Source: Cristatella mucedo
Taxonomy: Eukaryota > Bryozoa > Phylactolaemata > Cristatellidae
Reading direction: 5' to 3'
Length of the DNA stretch: 64,000 nucleotides
NCBI GenBank assembly: GCA_009760855.2
Contig: WPIO01000007.1
Coordinates: forward strand, 10,379,001 to 10,443,000
Under the pieces are notes generated by a model. The model was not told the origin of the DNA, did no database searches, and worked only from the letters and a program-made list of their open reading frames with translations. This document shows positions 11,480 to 22,769 of this stretch, piece after piece (position 1 is the stretch's first letter; every line of letters starts with the position of its first letter). A program made the translations under genes and the position numbers.

Positions 11480-12400
11480 TATCATTTAATTTCAGGAAGT
11501 TTTCCGACATCCAGGATTGAATATCGGCAAGGCAAGCATTCAGTTTCACAGTTGCTGCAGCAGATTCCGACGGTTTGAATGACAAATACAACTGAGTATC
11601 GTCAGCATAGAAATGATATCCTAGTCCATGGGCCTTAACACTTTTCCCAGAGGTTGTGTATAAATGGAGAACAGCAAGGGACCGAGTACAGACCCTTGAG
11701 GGACTCTACAGGTGACCCTTCCCGTGTGTGAGACCTGACCCCCACACGACACGGATTGAACACGATCAGACAAGTATGACTTAAACCACACCAGTGCTTC
11801 GTCTGCCAGACCGATCGCTGTTCTCAATCGTTCAAGCAGAACTTCGTGATCAATGGTGTCGAAGGCAGCAGACAGATCTAGCAGAGCTAGGGCAGTGACA
11901 TTCCCGCCGTCGTTGCCACGTAGAATGTCATTGTTAACGCGGAGGAGAGCAGTTTCAGTGGAGTGCTGCCTCTTGAACCCTGATTGAAATGTTTCTGACA
12001 TTCCATTATTTTCAATATGTTCAACCAGCTGCTTAGCAACAATTTTTTCAAGAATCTTGATAAGAACGGTAGAAGGGAAACTGGGTGATAGTTTGCTAGG
12101 ACCTCTGTATCTGATCCAGGCTTTTTAAGAATGGGTCTAACGATTACCGATTTGAAGGACTTGGGGACGACCCCTTTTCCCAAAGAAGCATTAAAAATCT
12201 TGGTTATGGCAGGGCTAAGTTGGTCTGCCAGTGAAGACCACAGAGATGAAGGTATAGGGTCTTCAGGAGACGAGGCACACGTGCAAACGAGCGGGCGGCC
12301 TGACCAGGAGGTCTGAGGAATCTGGTGCCGTCGCGGCTGAATAAAAGCTGGTCCGTCGGTTTTGCAAGGTTCAGCTTCGGTCCGCATTTGGCCGCCTCTG

Positions 12401-13023
12401 CTCGCCTGCCGGAATCCGGCCCGTTGGACCCCTCCGCATTTCGCTTGCGAAAGTCACCGCACAGATTTAGGTTAGAGCGGAGCATTTTCGAGGAACATGT
12501 CTGGACGCATTTCGGAAATGAGTTTTCTTAAAGGCTGATGCAGCGTCCCTGCTTGTCGATTCGCTTGCGTTTGTCGAGGGGGCACAATTGTCCGAAGGAG
12601 GGAATGGTCGAGGGTGCGGGCGCACAACCTCGACCAGCGCTGTCGCGAGCAATTCGACGAGGCGTTAGCTCAAACCAAAAGGCAATGACCAATGGGGGTC
12701 GCGTTCAGCGCCGGACCCCGGGCCTGCCCATCTGGGCGCCCAGCTGTGCGCCGGGAATGTGCCGACTCCTGTCTCGCGTCCCGCGTCTCGACCTTACGCG
12801 AGCGCCGAGCGGCGGGCGATTGCAGCCGCCGGCGCGAGGCGCTCTCGCGGCACCGCGCGCCTCCAGCCCGCCGGACGGGCGACGAGGGGGTGGGACGTCG
12901 CCGCAACCGCCGCGCAGGTCCCATCAGACCGCGCCGGCTGGCCTCCGCGGTAGGTGAGACTGCGCGCGAGTTTGCGGTCGCTTTCAGCTCGCAATTCGGA
13001 TGCGGCTGGGCAACCGCTTGTGC
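12401..13023. other. GC-rich island, no gene recognised
   Basis: CpG-dense sequence with long frames on both strands lacking recognisable motifs. It could belong to the promoter region of the downstream LURAP1/FAM89-type gene. Confidence 0.4.
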
Positions 13024-13171
<148 letters not shown>

Positions 13172-13963
13172 GCAGGCGCTTTGACGGTGGGCGTTCCTCG
13201 GCGAATTGAAATCGGGGGTGACTGAGAATGCAATCTTGCCCGCGCTAATTGGAATGCGTGCTCCGGCTACGAGGTCCGCGCTGCTGCCATTATGAGCCTT
13301 CGCTCCGTCGCGACAGTCTCGCGCGATGGCCGCAGCCATCGGTTAGTCTGGGGTGGGAATTCTAGGTTCGGGGTGAGGCGGCGGCCGCGGGGGGGGCGTG
13401 CTCGGAAGAACGGGGCCAGACAGGGACCTGCCGTGCGGCAGCAGGTCCGTCTTCGTCGCGGCCCTCGCTGGCTCTCGGTCCGACCGTTTCGAATGCGAAT
13501 ACTCGCACTTGGCGCGCACTTGGCGCGCGTAGCCCGGGCGCAGCGGCGCGAATACTCTCTCGCGTTCAGCGAGCAGTCGCCGACCTCGGCTGTCCGACCG
13601 CCACTTGATTGAATCGGCCGCCGTAAAAATTCGCGGTTTGAGCGACAAGGCACTTGACCCGTTTCAAAACATGCGGCAAACCTCGTATTTGCTTTGCAGC
13701 TGCGCCGCGAAAAGAGTATTTGCCTTCAAGTCATTAGGCATTGTGCGACCGAGAGCACCCGATGACACCCTCTTTTCACTGCTTTTTTGGGGACACTATG
13801 TGTCTAATGCGTCGCCGCCGACGCTGCTCGTTCCCGCGGAGCTCTTTGCGGCTTCGCTCGAGGCTAGGAAAATCGCTCGCGAGTCTAGCGCCTTCGCCAC
13901 TAGGGGCCCCTCGCGTCGGACGTTCGCCGCCGCCAGTGCGACACGGGTGCTACATTGGGGATA
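13172..13963. other. GC-rich island between two simple repeats
   Basis: CpG-dense, no recognised exon. It lies 0.8-1.6 kb upstream of the LURAP1/FAM89-type start codon, so promoter or 5' untranslated sequence is possible but not demonstrated. Confidence 0.4.
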
Positions 13964-14073
<110 letters not shown>

Positions 14074-14145
14074 TGCTCGCGCATGCGGGAAAGAAAGAGG
14101 AAGATCGGGTGAGGTGCTCGCGCGAACCCGACTGGCCGCTGACTG

Positions 14146-14256
14146 CTAGCGAGCTCGCAGCGCCCCCTGCTTCGGATCGCGCGGTAGCGGCGACAGAGGA
14201 CTACCGCCTGTGGACGCGAAGCGCTCGCAGTGCGCTCGCCACCCCGGTTGAGCGGC
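14146..14256 (-). repeat. GC-rich ~110-bp dispersed repeat, copy 2 (inverted)
   Basis: The reverse complement matches 9052-9160: GGCGAGCGCACTGCGAGCGC, then GGCGCTGCGAGCTCGCTAGC. The two copies are about 5 kb apart in opposite orientation. Confidence 0.8.
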
Positions 14257-14783
14257 TTTCCCTGCCTGCGAGCTTGAGTGCGCACGAATTGCGATGGGAC
14301 AAACCGATAATTCCGCATCGCCGTTCGTGGCATCAGCTCGTCCCCGCACTGCGAATGCGTACGCGAACGCGCCCGTTGCGGGCCACCGCTTAGACGCCGC
14401 GCGCCTTTTTGAACGCCAGCCATGCGCACTTGAGAGCGCCGGCGAATGCGCCGGTATCAACGGCCTTTTCGCATTGGCGATTGTGTTTGTTTACCGCTGC
14501 GAACTATCGGCGCGTCTAATTGGCGGCAGACGCGGATAGCTGGCGAAAAAGAAGATCGCCCGCCGGCCCGTCGGCGGCTCGGGCCAGACGAGACGGAGCT
14601 CGGCGGCGGCGGCGGCGGCGGTCAAGCGGACGGCAGCTGCATATCGCGGCCTCGAGTCGGCGGCGTCAGTCGGACTGCAGCAGCGGCGGCAGCGGTGGCA
14701 GCACGGGGCCGCAGAAGCTCTGCGTCGAGACCGGGCCACTGGCGCCCGCGCTGACCGCCGGCTCGCAGGCGCCGCCGCTGCCC

Positions 14784-15047
14784 ATGCATTCAGACAGCGG
14801 CGGCAGCGGCGGAATAGCTAGGATCGAGCTTCCGGCGCTGCACGTCATCGGGCCCGACGAAGCGGCAGACGACGAGTCGCGCGACTGCACCGCTGACGAG
14901 TGCGACGGGGGCGACGAAGTCGTCGCCCTGCCGGAGCGCTACCAGCGCTCCAAGCCCGCCGAGCCAGACCGCGGCGCAGGGCTCCACTCCATTGCGGCCA
15001 GGGTGGAGGACGCCGAGATCGCGCTGTCGTGGATACGCAACGAGCTG
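14784..15047 (+). CDS. LURAP1/FAM89-family adaptor, coding exon 1
   Basis: This exon encodes residues 1-88 of a predicted 224-residue protein. The first in-frame ATG after the stop at 14517-14519 is at 14784. The exon ends ...DAEIALSWIRNEL and is followed by a GTAGGG donor (phase 0). Joined to exon 2 it gives IRNELRLMKTQDAALVNRFQ, which aligns without gaps to the leucine-repeat helix of FAM89 (LRKEM-x4-R-x-LD-x2-LL-x-QL) and LURAP1 (MEL-x2-LR-x-ID-x2-IL-x-QL). In vertebrates these proteins are cytoplasmic adaptors: LURAP1 links MRCK kinases to MYO18A for actomyosin flow, and FAM89B (LRAP25) links MRCK to LIMK1. Residues 1-75 are acidic and Ser/Gly-rich without a recognised domain. An inverted CCAAT (ATTGG) lies at 14519. 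The assignment to LURAP1 versus FAM89 is unresolved. The start codon could be further upstream if another exon exists. Confidence 0.75.
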
Positions 15048-17300
15048 GTAGGGCGCCGCGCCGCAAGCGGGCGCGGCGCGGGCTGCGGGCAGCCGGAGCT
15101 CGAGCCCGCTGCGCTGCGCCGCTCTGCGACTTTCCCCGCGGAGCAGCCGGGCTTTCGGACTTGCGCGCATGCGGTCGCGCTGTCGCGCACAAGTCCGGAG
15201 CGCGGGCGCGCCCTCATCCCCAAAGGGCCGGAGGCGGGACGGGGACGGGGCGGGGCGGCGGAGGCCGACGGGTGTTCTCCGGACCTCACCGCACGACCGC
15301 CCGGACCCCTGCTCTCGCAGGCAGCAGTGTTACCGTGCGTTCGCCGTCATCCGAAGCGCGACATGGCTTTTCTCTTCACTTGCGGGACCATTCAGTTGCC
15401 GCTCGTCGTGGCGGTGTCGCTCCGCGCTCGAACTACGGGTAAAGTCGCCAGACGTAGCAGCTCCTGCCATCTTGCCACCCTCTGTGAAAGAAAATGTTAA
15501 GCAATCGGCGAAAGGCTGCGGCGGGAGAGTCTTGGCCGATAGCGGCGACTCAAGGTCTGGCAGGGCTGACGTTTCCTTTTCTTAAAGGCTGCGAATGTCC
15601 GACTGTGAAACGCCTTCTCGGTTGGACAGAGAAAGCTGTAAAATACAGCCTACAGAAATGCGGGAGATTCGCAAGCAAAAGCTAAGCGAAAACGTGCAAT
15701 AGCAAAGTCAAAACAAAGGGAGAGAGTCTCTTATCCGAGGCTAGCGGTGTCATTTTTCTACGCTGCACAGAGCACCGCTATCGCTTAGCCACCGAAAACG
15801 CCCGGAGGTTTGGAAGTTGCAAGGGGAAAACGAGAGGTTTAGTGCAAGACGCTCGGCGAGCAATCTTAACTTTGCGCGTGCGCTTGCAATGTCATTTTTG
15901 ATTTCTAAAAGCTCGTTTTATTTATTTTGATTTTTTTAATCTTCTCTATTAGTCCCAGTTCGAAGATTTGTTATCGCTACTGTTGATGAATTGGCGCACG
16001 GGCATGTCTAAGGCGCAATCCTAGCGCGAAACTCGGTAACACGACCGCACTCCGAACTCTCTACAGTAATACAGTTAGATGAAGGCTAGTTGCTAGCTCA
16101 TCGCGTCCGTCCGCCACCTTGCGATGTGAATGGCAAGTGCAGCCGCAGGGTCGAGAGCCTAAGGCAACGCACCAGCGCGTAGCCTCAGTAGAGGCGCTGG
16201 TGGTGCGGGCGGCGCGCCGATCAAAAGCGCGCCGATAAAAGGGCGGCGCGCCGATCTAAACGCAAGCCAAGCAGCTGCTACTGACCGCTCAGTTTCAGAC
16301 ATGCCCGCAGCGACACCCAAGACTTTGTGGTAAACCGGTGGACAGCGAGTCGCGTACTTCTGCTGCTGCTTCGCCGCAGTCGCTGGCCGCGGGCGCGCGT
16401 TGATGCCACCGGGCAGTTTAGCGAACCATTTTTCCAACAAGGTAGTCGGAGGTCAGTTCTCGAGGAAAGCCACCGTGAGCTGCGAATTCGCGAAGCTTAA
16501 TTGTCGAAACAGTCGGTGGGAATTCGGAAAGCGACGAACTCCTACGTTCGCCATAGGCCAGCGATTGAACGCGACTACGACGTGAGAGAAAATTTCTGGC
16601 CAATAGGCAGCGATTTAGTAGGAGCGTAGCGGACCAGGCGTCATTGCCCAGCCGCGTGCCGACGCGCGGCCGCACGAGTCCGCGCCCCGCCGCCGCTGCG
16701 AGCTCTCGTGAGGTTTAGCCCGCTGCGCCGAGACCTGCACTGGCGGTTTCGGGAGGTCGAGCGCTCGCACGGCCGCAGTCTGACCTCGCGCGGTTTCGGG
16801 CGCTCTATGGCGGCGTGCTCGCGCGCCGTCTAGCGGCGGTCGCACCGTGCGCCCGCTTCTCGCGTACGTTACTTCGGAGCGCTTGGCGCGCTCGACTAGT
16901 CACGAGTCGCCGTCGACGCAGCAAGGAGCGCCAAGCCGATCGCGGTCGGCGTGGCCGAAATATTCGGATTCGGCACCTCTGACGGCTGCAAACGCCTGCG
17001 AGCGGCGCCAACCTCGAGATGGGCATTGTTCTTCCTTCATATCCTTCCCGCGGGCAATGTCACGCGCGCGCGACATCGCCCCGCAATCCGGTCGTCGAAC
17101 GAGCTTCGGCGCGCGCGCCGCGTCTGCTCAAACTCAACCTTGCCGCCGGCGATCGGTCCGAATCGCCCACGATGGCCGCCGCGGAGCGCGTCGTGGCCGG
17201 ATCGTCGCCATTCTCAATCGCTGCTCCGAACACGTTCGCGCGCGGCGCGCCCGGAGCAGCGGCCGCGGCCAACCTAACCGCTCACTTCGCTTTGTTGCAG
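15048..17300 (+). other. Intron of the LURAP1/FAM89-type gene
   Basis: GTAGGG donor and TTTGTTGCAG acceptor, 2253 bp, phase 0, GC-rich. It contains three spaced copies of GCGCGCCGAT (16212-16255). No other recognised feature. Confidence 0.65.
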
Positions 17301-17711
17301 AGGTTGATGAAAACGCAGGACGCCGCCCTGGTCAACCGATTTCAAGACATACAGAAGGCGATTCAGCTGGCGCGGAGCAGCCCCAGCCCGTACAGCTCCA
17401 CGTCCAGCGTCAACGACTGTCAATCAACGGGCGGCTGTAGTGGCTGTGGCGTCGACGTCGCCTACTTGAGGGACTGCTGCGAGATTGAGTTCCGCCCGCG
17501 CACCTCGTCGCTGCTGGTTCCTCGCAGAAACTGCGACTCGGGCTTCGGCGACAGCGGCGGCGGAGGTGCCGCGGACTTCCGGTTGCGCACGAACTCGATG
17601 CTGTCGCCTACGAGCCCCTGCCGCCTGCCGAAAGCGCTGGAGGCGGTGGCACTGCACACGAGCTCGGCGGACGATCTCAGGTGCTCGGCGCCGTGCGCCA
17701 CCCGCCACTGA
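17301..17711 (+). CDS. LURAP1/FAM89-family adaptor, coding exon 2
   Basis: This exon encodes residues 89-224 and the TGA stop at 17709-17711. It starts right after a strong acceptor (CTTTGTTGCAG) in phase 0 with RLMKTQDAALVNRFQDIQKA, the second half of the conserved helix, and completes the family pattern with exon 1. The rest is Ser/Cys/Gly-rich, including SSPSPYSSTSSVND, CSGCGVD and DSGFGDSGGGG, and it lacks a known domain. LURAP1 and LURAP1L also have a short Ser-rich C-terminal half and are about 230-240 residues long, so 224 fits. The open frame continues upstream of the acceptor to 17019, but only the spliced form makes the family helix. Codon use is strongly GC-biased like the surrounding island. 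Confidence 0.78.
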   Translation, partial: RLMKTQDAALVNRFQDIQKAIQLARSSPSPYSSTSSVNDCQSTGGCSGCGVDVAYLRDCCEIEFRPRTSSLLVPRRNCDSGFGDSGGGGAADFRLRTNSMLSPTSPCRLPKALEAVALHTSSADDLRCSAPCATRH

Positions 17712-17940
17712 CCTCTATAGCGCCACTCGCGCCCGCCGCGATTCTGAGCGCCGTGGGCGCTCAAGTCAGCCAGCCGCAGCCCTCGCGCAGCCGCGAACAG
17801 CGGGCTTCGTTTTCTCTTTTGTTTTTAAATAGATGAGTGGGCGTTAGGTGCTGCGCTAGCGCCCGCGAGACACTCGTGGCAATCCCGCGCCGTCGACTTC
17901 GCGCTGCGTCTGCGGCGAGTCGAGCGCCCTGCCGGTTTCA

Positions 17941-17946
17941 AATAAA
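17941..17946 (+). terminator. Poly(A) signal of the LURAP1/FAM89-type gene
   Basis: AATAAA 230 bases after the stop codon, and the nearest such hexamer downstream. A 3' untranslated region of about 250 bases is implied. Confidence 0.55.
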
Positions 17947-20321
17947 CGTTCAGCTTAGCCAGTTTGAAATGCGTGCGTGCGCGAGTCTGCAGCGGCTCGC
18001 TCGCCACATGTCAGCCGGCGGCGGCGGCGGCTCGCCGCGGCCTCAGCACTGCGACGGTGGGTTATCTCTCCCACTCGCCTTGAGAGTTGTTGCCCTCCCT
18101 CACACACCCCCCCCCGGTGCGGATCGCAGCCTGCCGCTTCATTCTACATCTCGGAGCGACCGCGCACGGACGTCGCCTTGGGCGAAAAGTTAGGCGCTTC
18201 CCACATGCGGTTTCGCCGATTGCTGCCGCGACTTTCGGGACGCCGCAGCCGCTACGTGGTGGAGTCGAGTGAAAGGATGGCGATCGCTAACGCACAGTCG
18301 GGAAGTCTTGCTCGCCACCTGCTTTGCGGGCGACACCCGAAGCGCTCGGGCAAGTCGTTGCGCGGCCGCAGGCACGCGTCGCCGGGTTCCCGCTCGCCCA
18401 AGCGCGCGACGGCGGACGCGACTGCCGATGCAGACGGCGCACGCTTCGCGGCGGCGTCCGCATTAAGCCCCGGACGGTCGCGGCGCTGCAAGGAGCGGGC
18501 GACGGTACGTCGAAGCGTGGAGCCCCGGCGCGCTGCGATGAGCGCGCCAGGGCTCTCTCGGAACGTGACGCTGCAGGCGGCGGGGGCAGAAGCAGCGCGC
18601 CAGTCTGGCGGAGCAAAGAATGCCGCCGGTCCGAACTACTTCGGCCCAGTCGCCCGCGAGGGACCTGGCCGGGGCAGCGGGCTTGCAGCGCTGGCGGCGG
18701 GAAGGGAGTAAGGAACGGTTATGCAGTCGGTAAATTTCCGCACACGGCGACGCTCTTCTCGCGTGCGACCGCAGCGACGAGGAGCCCGCTTTATTGCTAC
18801 CCGCTCGCAGCCGACGGCAGGGTCCAGGTCGAGGCTGACTGCTAGCGCCTGAGCGAGGGGCCGCGAGACCTGGCGTCGTTCGAGAAGAGCGATTACGCTC
18901 TATGCGAGCGGCCGGTCGAAGCGAGTAAAATTCGCCGGAGATTCGGTAGCAGTCGAAGAGCGGTAGGAGTGGAGCAACTCTGATGAATGCTAACACGCTT
19001 CTGACCGGGCCCGGCCCGCTCCGGGGCTTCCCACGGCACGAGGGGCCCGCTGAAATGGCGGCGTGCTAGGTCGGCTAGGATGCGAGCGCCGAGATAATTG
19101 TTATTTGCGGTTCCTGAATTATGACGGCTAAGAGCAAGTTATGCGATTTCTGTGGTTAGGCGGCTTAAAAGCCGACGTCGAGTAATATTCGGTCAGTTGA
19201 GCTCAATGTGGCTTGGTGCTTATGCTTTGGGTATGGAGTGGCCCTTTAATCGCTGCTTGCGGGCGAGCCGCTGGATTATGGCTTTTGTTTGATTTTGTTT
19301 AATGTCTGTTTACCACCTCGCCCTTTGATGTATATTTATTACTGCGTTCTTTGATAAGGATAGTGTGAATGAGGGCTGAGGCAATTGGCTAGAGCGCTCA
19401 GGCCCGAGTGGGGGTGCATTCGAAATACACCTTCGGTTTCGAGGCAATCACAGGATTTGCGGATTTGTGCCAGAGCATTCCGTTTTGCGTTATTCGTCGT
19501 AGTGTCATTCGCACCGGGCCTGTAATCGTCGAACATTCAAGGCTGTGGGCAAGGCTCGGGAGCTGCACTCTAGACTTTGAGTACAAGCAGTTTCGAAGGC
19601 ACTCTGGGCGCCGTGCGAGAGTCGCTGCAAGCCACGGCTCGTTCTGGAAGCCTGTAATCCTCCGCTGCCGTCGAATAGACTTCGAGAGGCTATGGATATT
19701 AGCTTATTATGTTGACGTTCGTAGGGTCTTCGTGACTGCCCTGTTCCGCTACTGTCGACATACCTGCCTTGCAATTGTGCTGCATCAACAAATCGCTGGC
19801 CGTGCTTCAAAGGCTCATGATTTTACCGGCGTACGTCGCGCGACGGCTTGGACTAGCTCCGTTACGAGCTGTTTGTTGGCGGCCTAGTTCTGCTCGGACG
19901 TGGGAGCCGCTGCTATGTTGCGTTTGGAAAACCGCTTAGCCTGAATGCGAGTTTGATCGTAAGCAGACGAGGACTTCGGAGGCTGAACGATTGGTCTCGT
20001 AGGCTAGTGCTGAGAGCGCGCCGGGTGCCAAGAGAAATAGCTATAGGCTGCACAGAAAAGCAACCTTGATGAGAGCTCTCTGGGCAGACCGTGAAAACAG
20101 GCTAGTCTGTTGCCCATGCAGTGACGGGGCGGCGCTAAGCAAAAGGGCGTGTGCTTACTGCAGGAAGAGAAGCCCGCTAAGGAAAGAAAGTTCGCGCTAA
20201 AGAGTCCGCCAAGGAAGGGAAATCCCGAGCTGAGGGAAGTCCACCAAGGGTTGAAAGTCAGCCAAGAAATGTAAGGCTTTCACCAAGGAAAGGAAGTCCG
20301 TAAAAACAAGGAAGGGCACCA
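17947..20321. other. GC-rich to moderate DNA, no gene recognised
   Basis: CpG-dense to about 19.0 kb, then less so. Long frames (for example 17977-18711 + and 18463-18996 -) are Arg/Ala-rich composition artefacts without motifs. A promoter of an unrecognised gene is possible but not visible. Confidence 0.4.
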
Positions 20322-20462
20322 GAGCTGGTTTGGTCTAGCGGTTAAGGTGCTCGCCCCGACCAAGGTCTGACTGAGGTCGTGGGCTCGAGCCCCGAGGCAT
20401 ATGTGAAGCGCCTGAATAGAGATTAAGTTCTCTTGGGCGCTATATAAATGAATTATATTTAA
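20322..20462 (+). mobile_element. SINE-1, best copy (tRNA head, LINE-A-like tail)
   Basis: The 5' part resembles a tRNA gene with a perfect A box, TGGTCTAGCGG (20331-20341), and a near-consensus B box, GGCTCGAGCC (20382-20391), spaced as in tRNA genes. The 3' part is AAGCGCCTGAATAGAGATTA...TCTTGGGCGCT, followed by an AT-rich end. This hairpin is the one that ends LINE-A copies, so the SINE is inferred to be mobilised by LINE-A enzymes. It is transcribed by RNA polymerase III if active, and no terminator test was possible. Confidence 0.88.
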
Positions 20463-22769
20463 GGAAAACAAGAGCGCGCCAAGCTCAGTTAGCTCAGGCA
20501 AGTATCGATCGCTTCTTCATTCGCGAAGGCAGTGGAAGGGTTTTCCCTAGCGTAAGCTCAAGAATATTAACTAGTTTTGTGCTCGAAAATGAATTTGTTA
20601 AATAGACCTAAACATTCTGAAGGCTGGAATCTGACGTTATCGCGTACTCTTCGGGTACCCTATCTTGGCGAGGATTCGGCCTCGCCGTGGAATGCCGTTA
20701 GAGCCGCCAGTAGCCGGAGTAGGCCTGCCGACCCTAAGTTTAGTTTCAGCAGTGCCCTTTAGCTGGAGATATGTTTAGATGGACGCTGAGCCACCCGGCC
20801 AGCCAGCTGCAAGCCTGGCGTGAAATATTTATCGCTCTAGCGCCTCTGCTGTTGGAAATGGCGCGCCGTCGCGCCACTTCCGGCAGAGCGATCCGTCGGC
20901 GTCGAAGAGCTGCTCGTGCAGTGCCGGAGGGATTTATGCAAGCGACGACGGGCGCCGATGCTCGCGGGCGCGCGGTCGAACTGCTGGCCGTAGAATGGCT
21001 GCGCCTGCCGCTTCGCCCGCTCGCCCCGCTCGCTGAGCGCGCGCTCTCGAGCAGGGCAGCAGAGCAGGCGGGCGCAGGCCGCCGAGTCTTCAGGCTTTCA
21101 GGAGCGATAAGGCAACCGATCAGAAATTGCCGGGTAGGCGGCGGCACGCCAGGCACGCGGGACGGCGTCGCCGTTTTACTCGCGATGCCATTTGCTTTTT
21201 GTCTGCGAACCAGGGCCACCGGTAGGTAGGGTGGCAGCCACTCAGCACATCGGCGCTCCTCTCGGCACGCTCCTGGGGGCCGCTGATGCTGCCGCCGCGC
21301 AGGTAGCTGGCCGCGCCTCCAGAGCGCAGGCAGGCGGCGCGCGGGCGATCGAGTGGCCGAGTGGCCCCGATTTCGAAAAAGAGTTTGCTCTTTCGCAGTC
21401 TTCCGCTAGACAAAAGGTTTGCGGGCCTAAAAGGGCACGCAAAAGTGTACACAAACGACGCTCAAGCGGCTGTCAGCGCCCGCATTCCGAGGAGCGAGCC
21501 CTCTGGCTCCTCCGAGAGGGCCAGCCGAGTGGGGCAGAAGTCGATCCTCGATGGCCGTCGCCGAGCGGATGTCCCGGAGGCGGATAGCCGCTGCTGCTGC
21601 CGCCGCCGCTGCTGCTGCCGCCGCTGCTGCTGCTGGTATACCCTCGGCTGCCGGCGGAGCGGTTCAAAAGATTCCGAGACCAGGGTCCTGTCCCTGCGAT
21701 GTCTGCTGGCGATGCTTCTCACAGAGGACCGATCGTGTACTCGAAAGCGTAGAGGGGCGTTCGCGAGCGCCTGCTGCATGCATCTCGAAATTTGATATCC
21801 TCTGCGTCTTCCGAGGGCGTGCCTGGAATCTTTACTCGAAGGCGATCCGAGCAGCCGATCCTGGCGTCGTGCCGCTGCGGCCGTTGACTGGTGGTCGGTA
21901 ACGTCAAATACTGACTATAAGCCAGGAGTACTAGCGGAAAGCCTCGACTCTCATCAGCATTGTGCTGAAGGCCATTGCAAAACCCACAGCAGTGCAGTCA
22001 GTTTTCGAGGAACGGCAAGCTCTAAATCTCGATTGGAGCTTACTAGCAAGATCTGACGAGGTAATTTAATAGTAGTTGTGCTAGTAGTTGTGCTACCACT
22101 CGTTCAAGTCTCTTGGATAACAATGGTTGAAAGAAGGCTGGAAGGAAGTCACTTACAATTCTCATGCTCTAAGATGGAGTTTTTAAGAGTCTACCTGGCA
22201 ATTACTGTTTTCAGAGGAGCTTGGCTGGTAACTGAAGGCATATTTTCAATGTTATTTGTGGTGGGCAGCACCAGGTCTTTTCACCTCATAAGTAAAACAG
22301 TTGGGGAATGAACCTATAGTGCTAGCGGTCTTCTTTGCTGGGCAGACAAATCTGGTGACGAGTTTACAGTTTCGTGCATGCAGTAAGCAGAGTGGATCAA
22401 AATATCAACTTGAATAAAGAGACGGCCACTGTCCAGGTGTAAGGCTGTTGACAAACAAGTCATCAATCCTATGTTGCCGTATCCAGCAGAGCTTAAAAAG
22501 TTCTGGATTAGGTTCTAAGGTTCTGGTTTCTTACTGCTACGTGTTGCCTTCATTTTGTCAACGACTCTTCAACAAAATTCTTGCAGTGCAACTTGCGACC
22601 TATTAGACTATTAGGAGCGGACAGGATGAGAGACAATCGTCAGCCGAATTTAAGCGCCTCTTTTCTGATGAAATCGTTTTATCACGGTGATTGAAAAATT
22701 TCACCGGCACAAATTATACAGGAAATAAAATTACCCTGATTAAATTGTCACCAGCCTCTGACAATACAA
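20463..22769. other. GC-rich island (20.6-21.9 kb), no gene recognised
   Basis: CpG-dense sequence with a short GCT/GCC run near 21590-21640. Overlapping frames on both strands lack motifs. From 21.9 kb the composition falls to that of ordinary intergenic DNA. Confidence 0.4.

Larger units (their letters stand above)
10255..12400 (-). mobile_element. LINE-B (CR1/L2-like) 5'-truncated copy with two nested insertions
   Basis: From the 5' side on the - strand, a degenerate reverse transcriptase is visible. The order is PAITKIFNASL and KSVIVRPILKKPG (about 12250-12110), GFKRQHSTETALLRVNNDIL (about 11985), ALLDLSAAFDTIDHEVLLER (about 11880), VPQGSVLGPLLFSIYTQPLG (about 11700), SENFLKLND, then the C-terminal AARLVFKSQRFERVSPLLKE and YLAELLHQFQPVRALRS blocks. 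At least one frameshift separates the N- and C-terminal RT parts. The 3' end is ACAGACGGAGATACATTACATT, a pentanucleotide tail. A LINE-A tail (10497-10694) and a GC-rich element (11385-11479) are inserted in it. Not functional. Confidence 0.9.

Noticed and set aside
15048-15500. Read-through of LURAP1-type exon 1 into a longer frame
   Set aside because: Past 15047 the residues are low-complexity and the family helix is broken; GTAGGG is a usable donor.
17019-17300. Coding use of the open frame upstream of the LURAP1-type exon 2
   Set aside because: An acceptor at 17300 and the conserved helix formed only by splicing indicate that this part is intron. The upstream residues match nothing.
17977-18711. 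244-codon + frame downstream of the LURAP1-type gene
   Set aside because: Arg/Ala/Ser-rich composition expected from GC-rich DNA; no motif, and frames of similar length on the other strand.
20325-20400. A genuine tRNA gene at the SINE-1 head
   Set aside because: The A box is perfect but the B box deviates, no convincing cloverleaf acceptor stem was found, and the unit recurs with the LINE-like tail.
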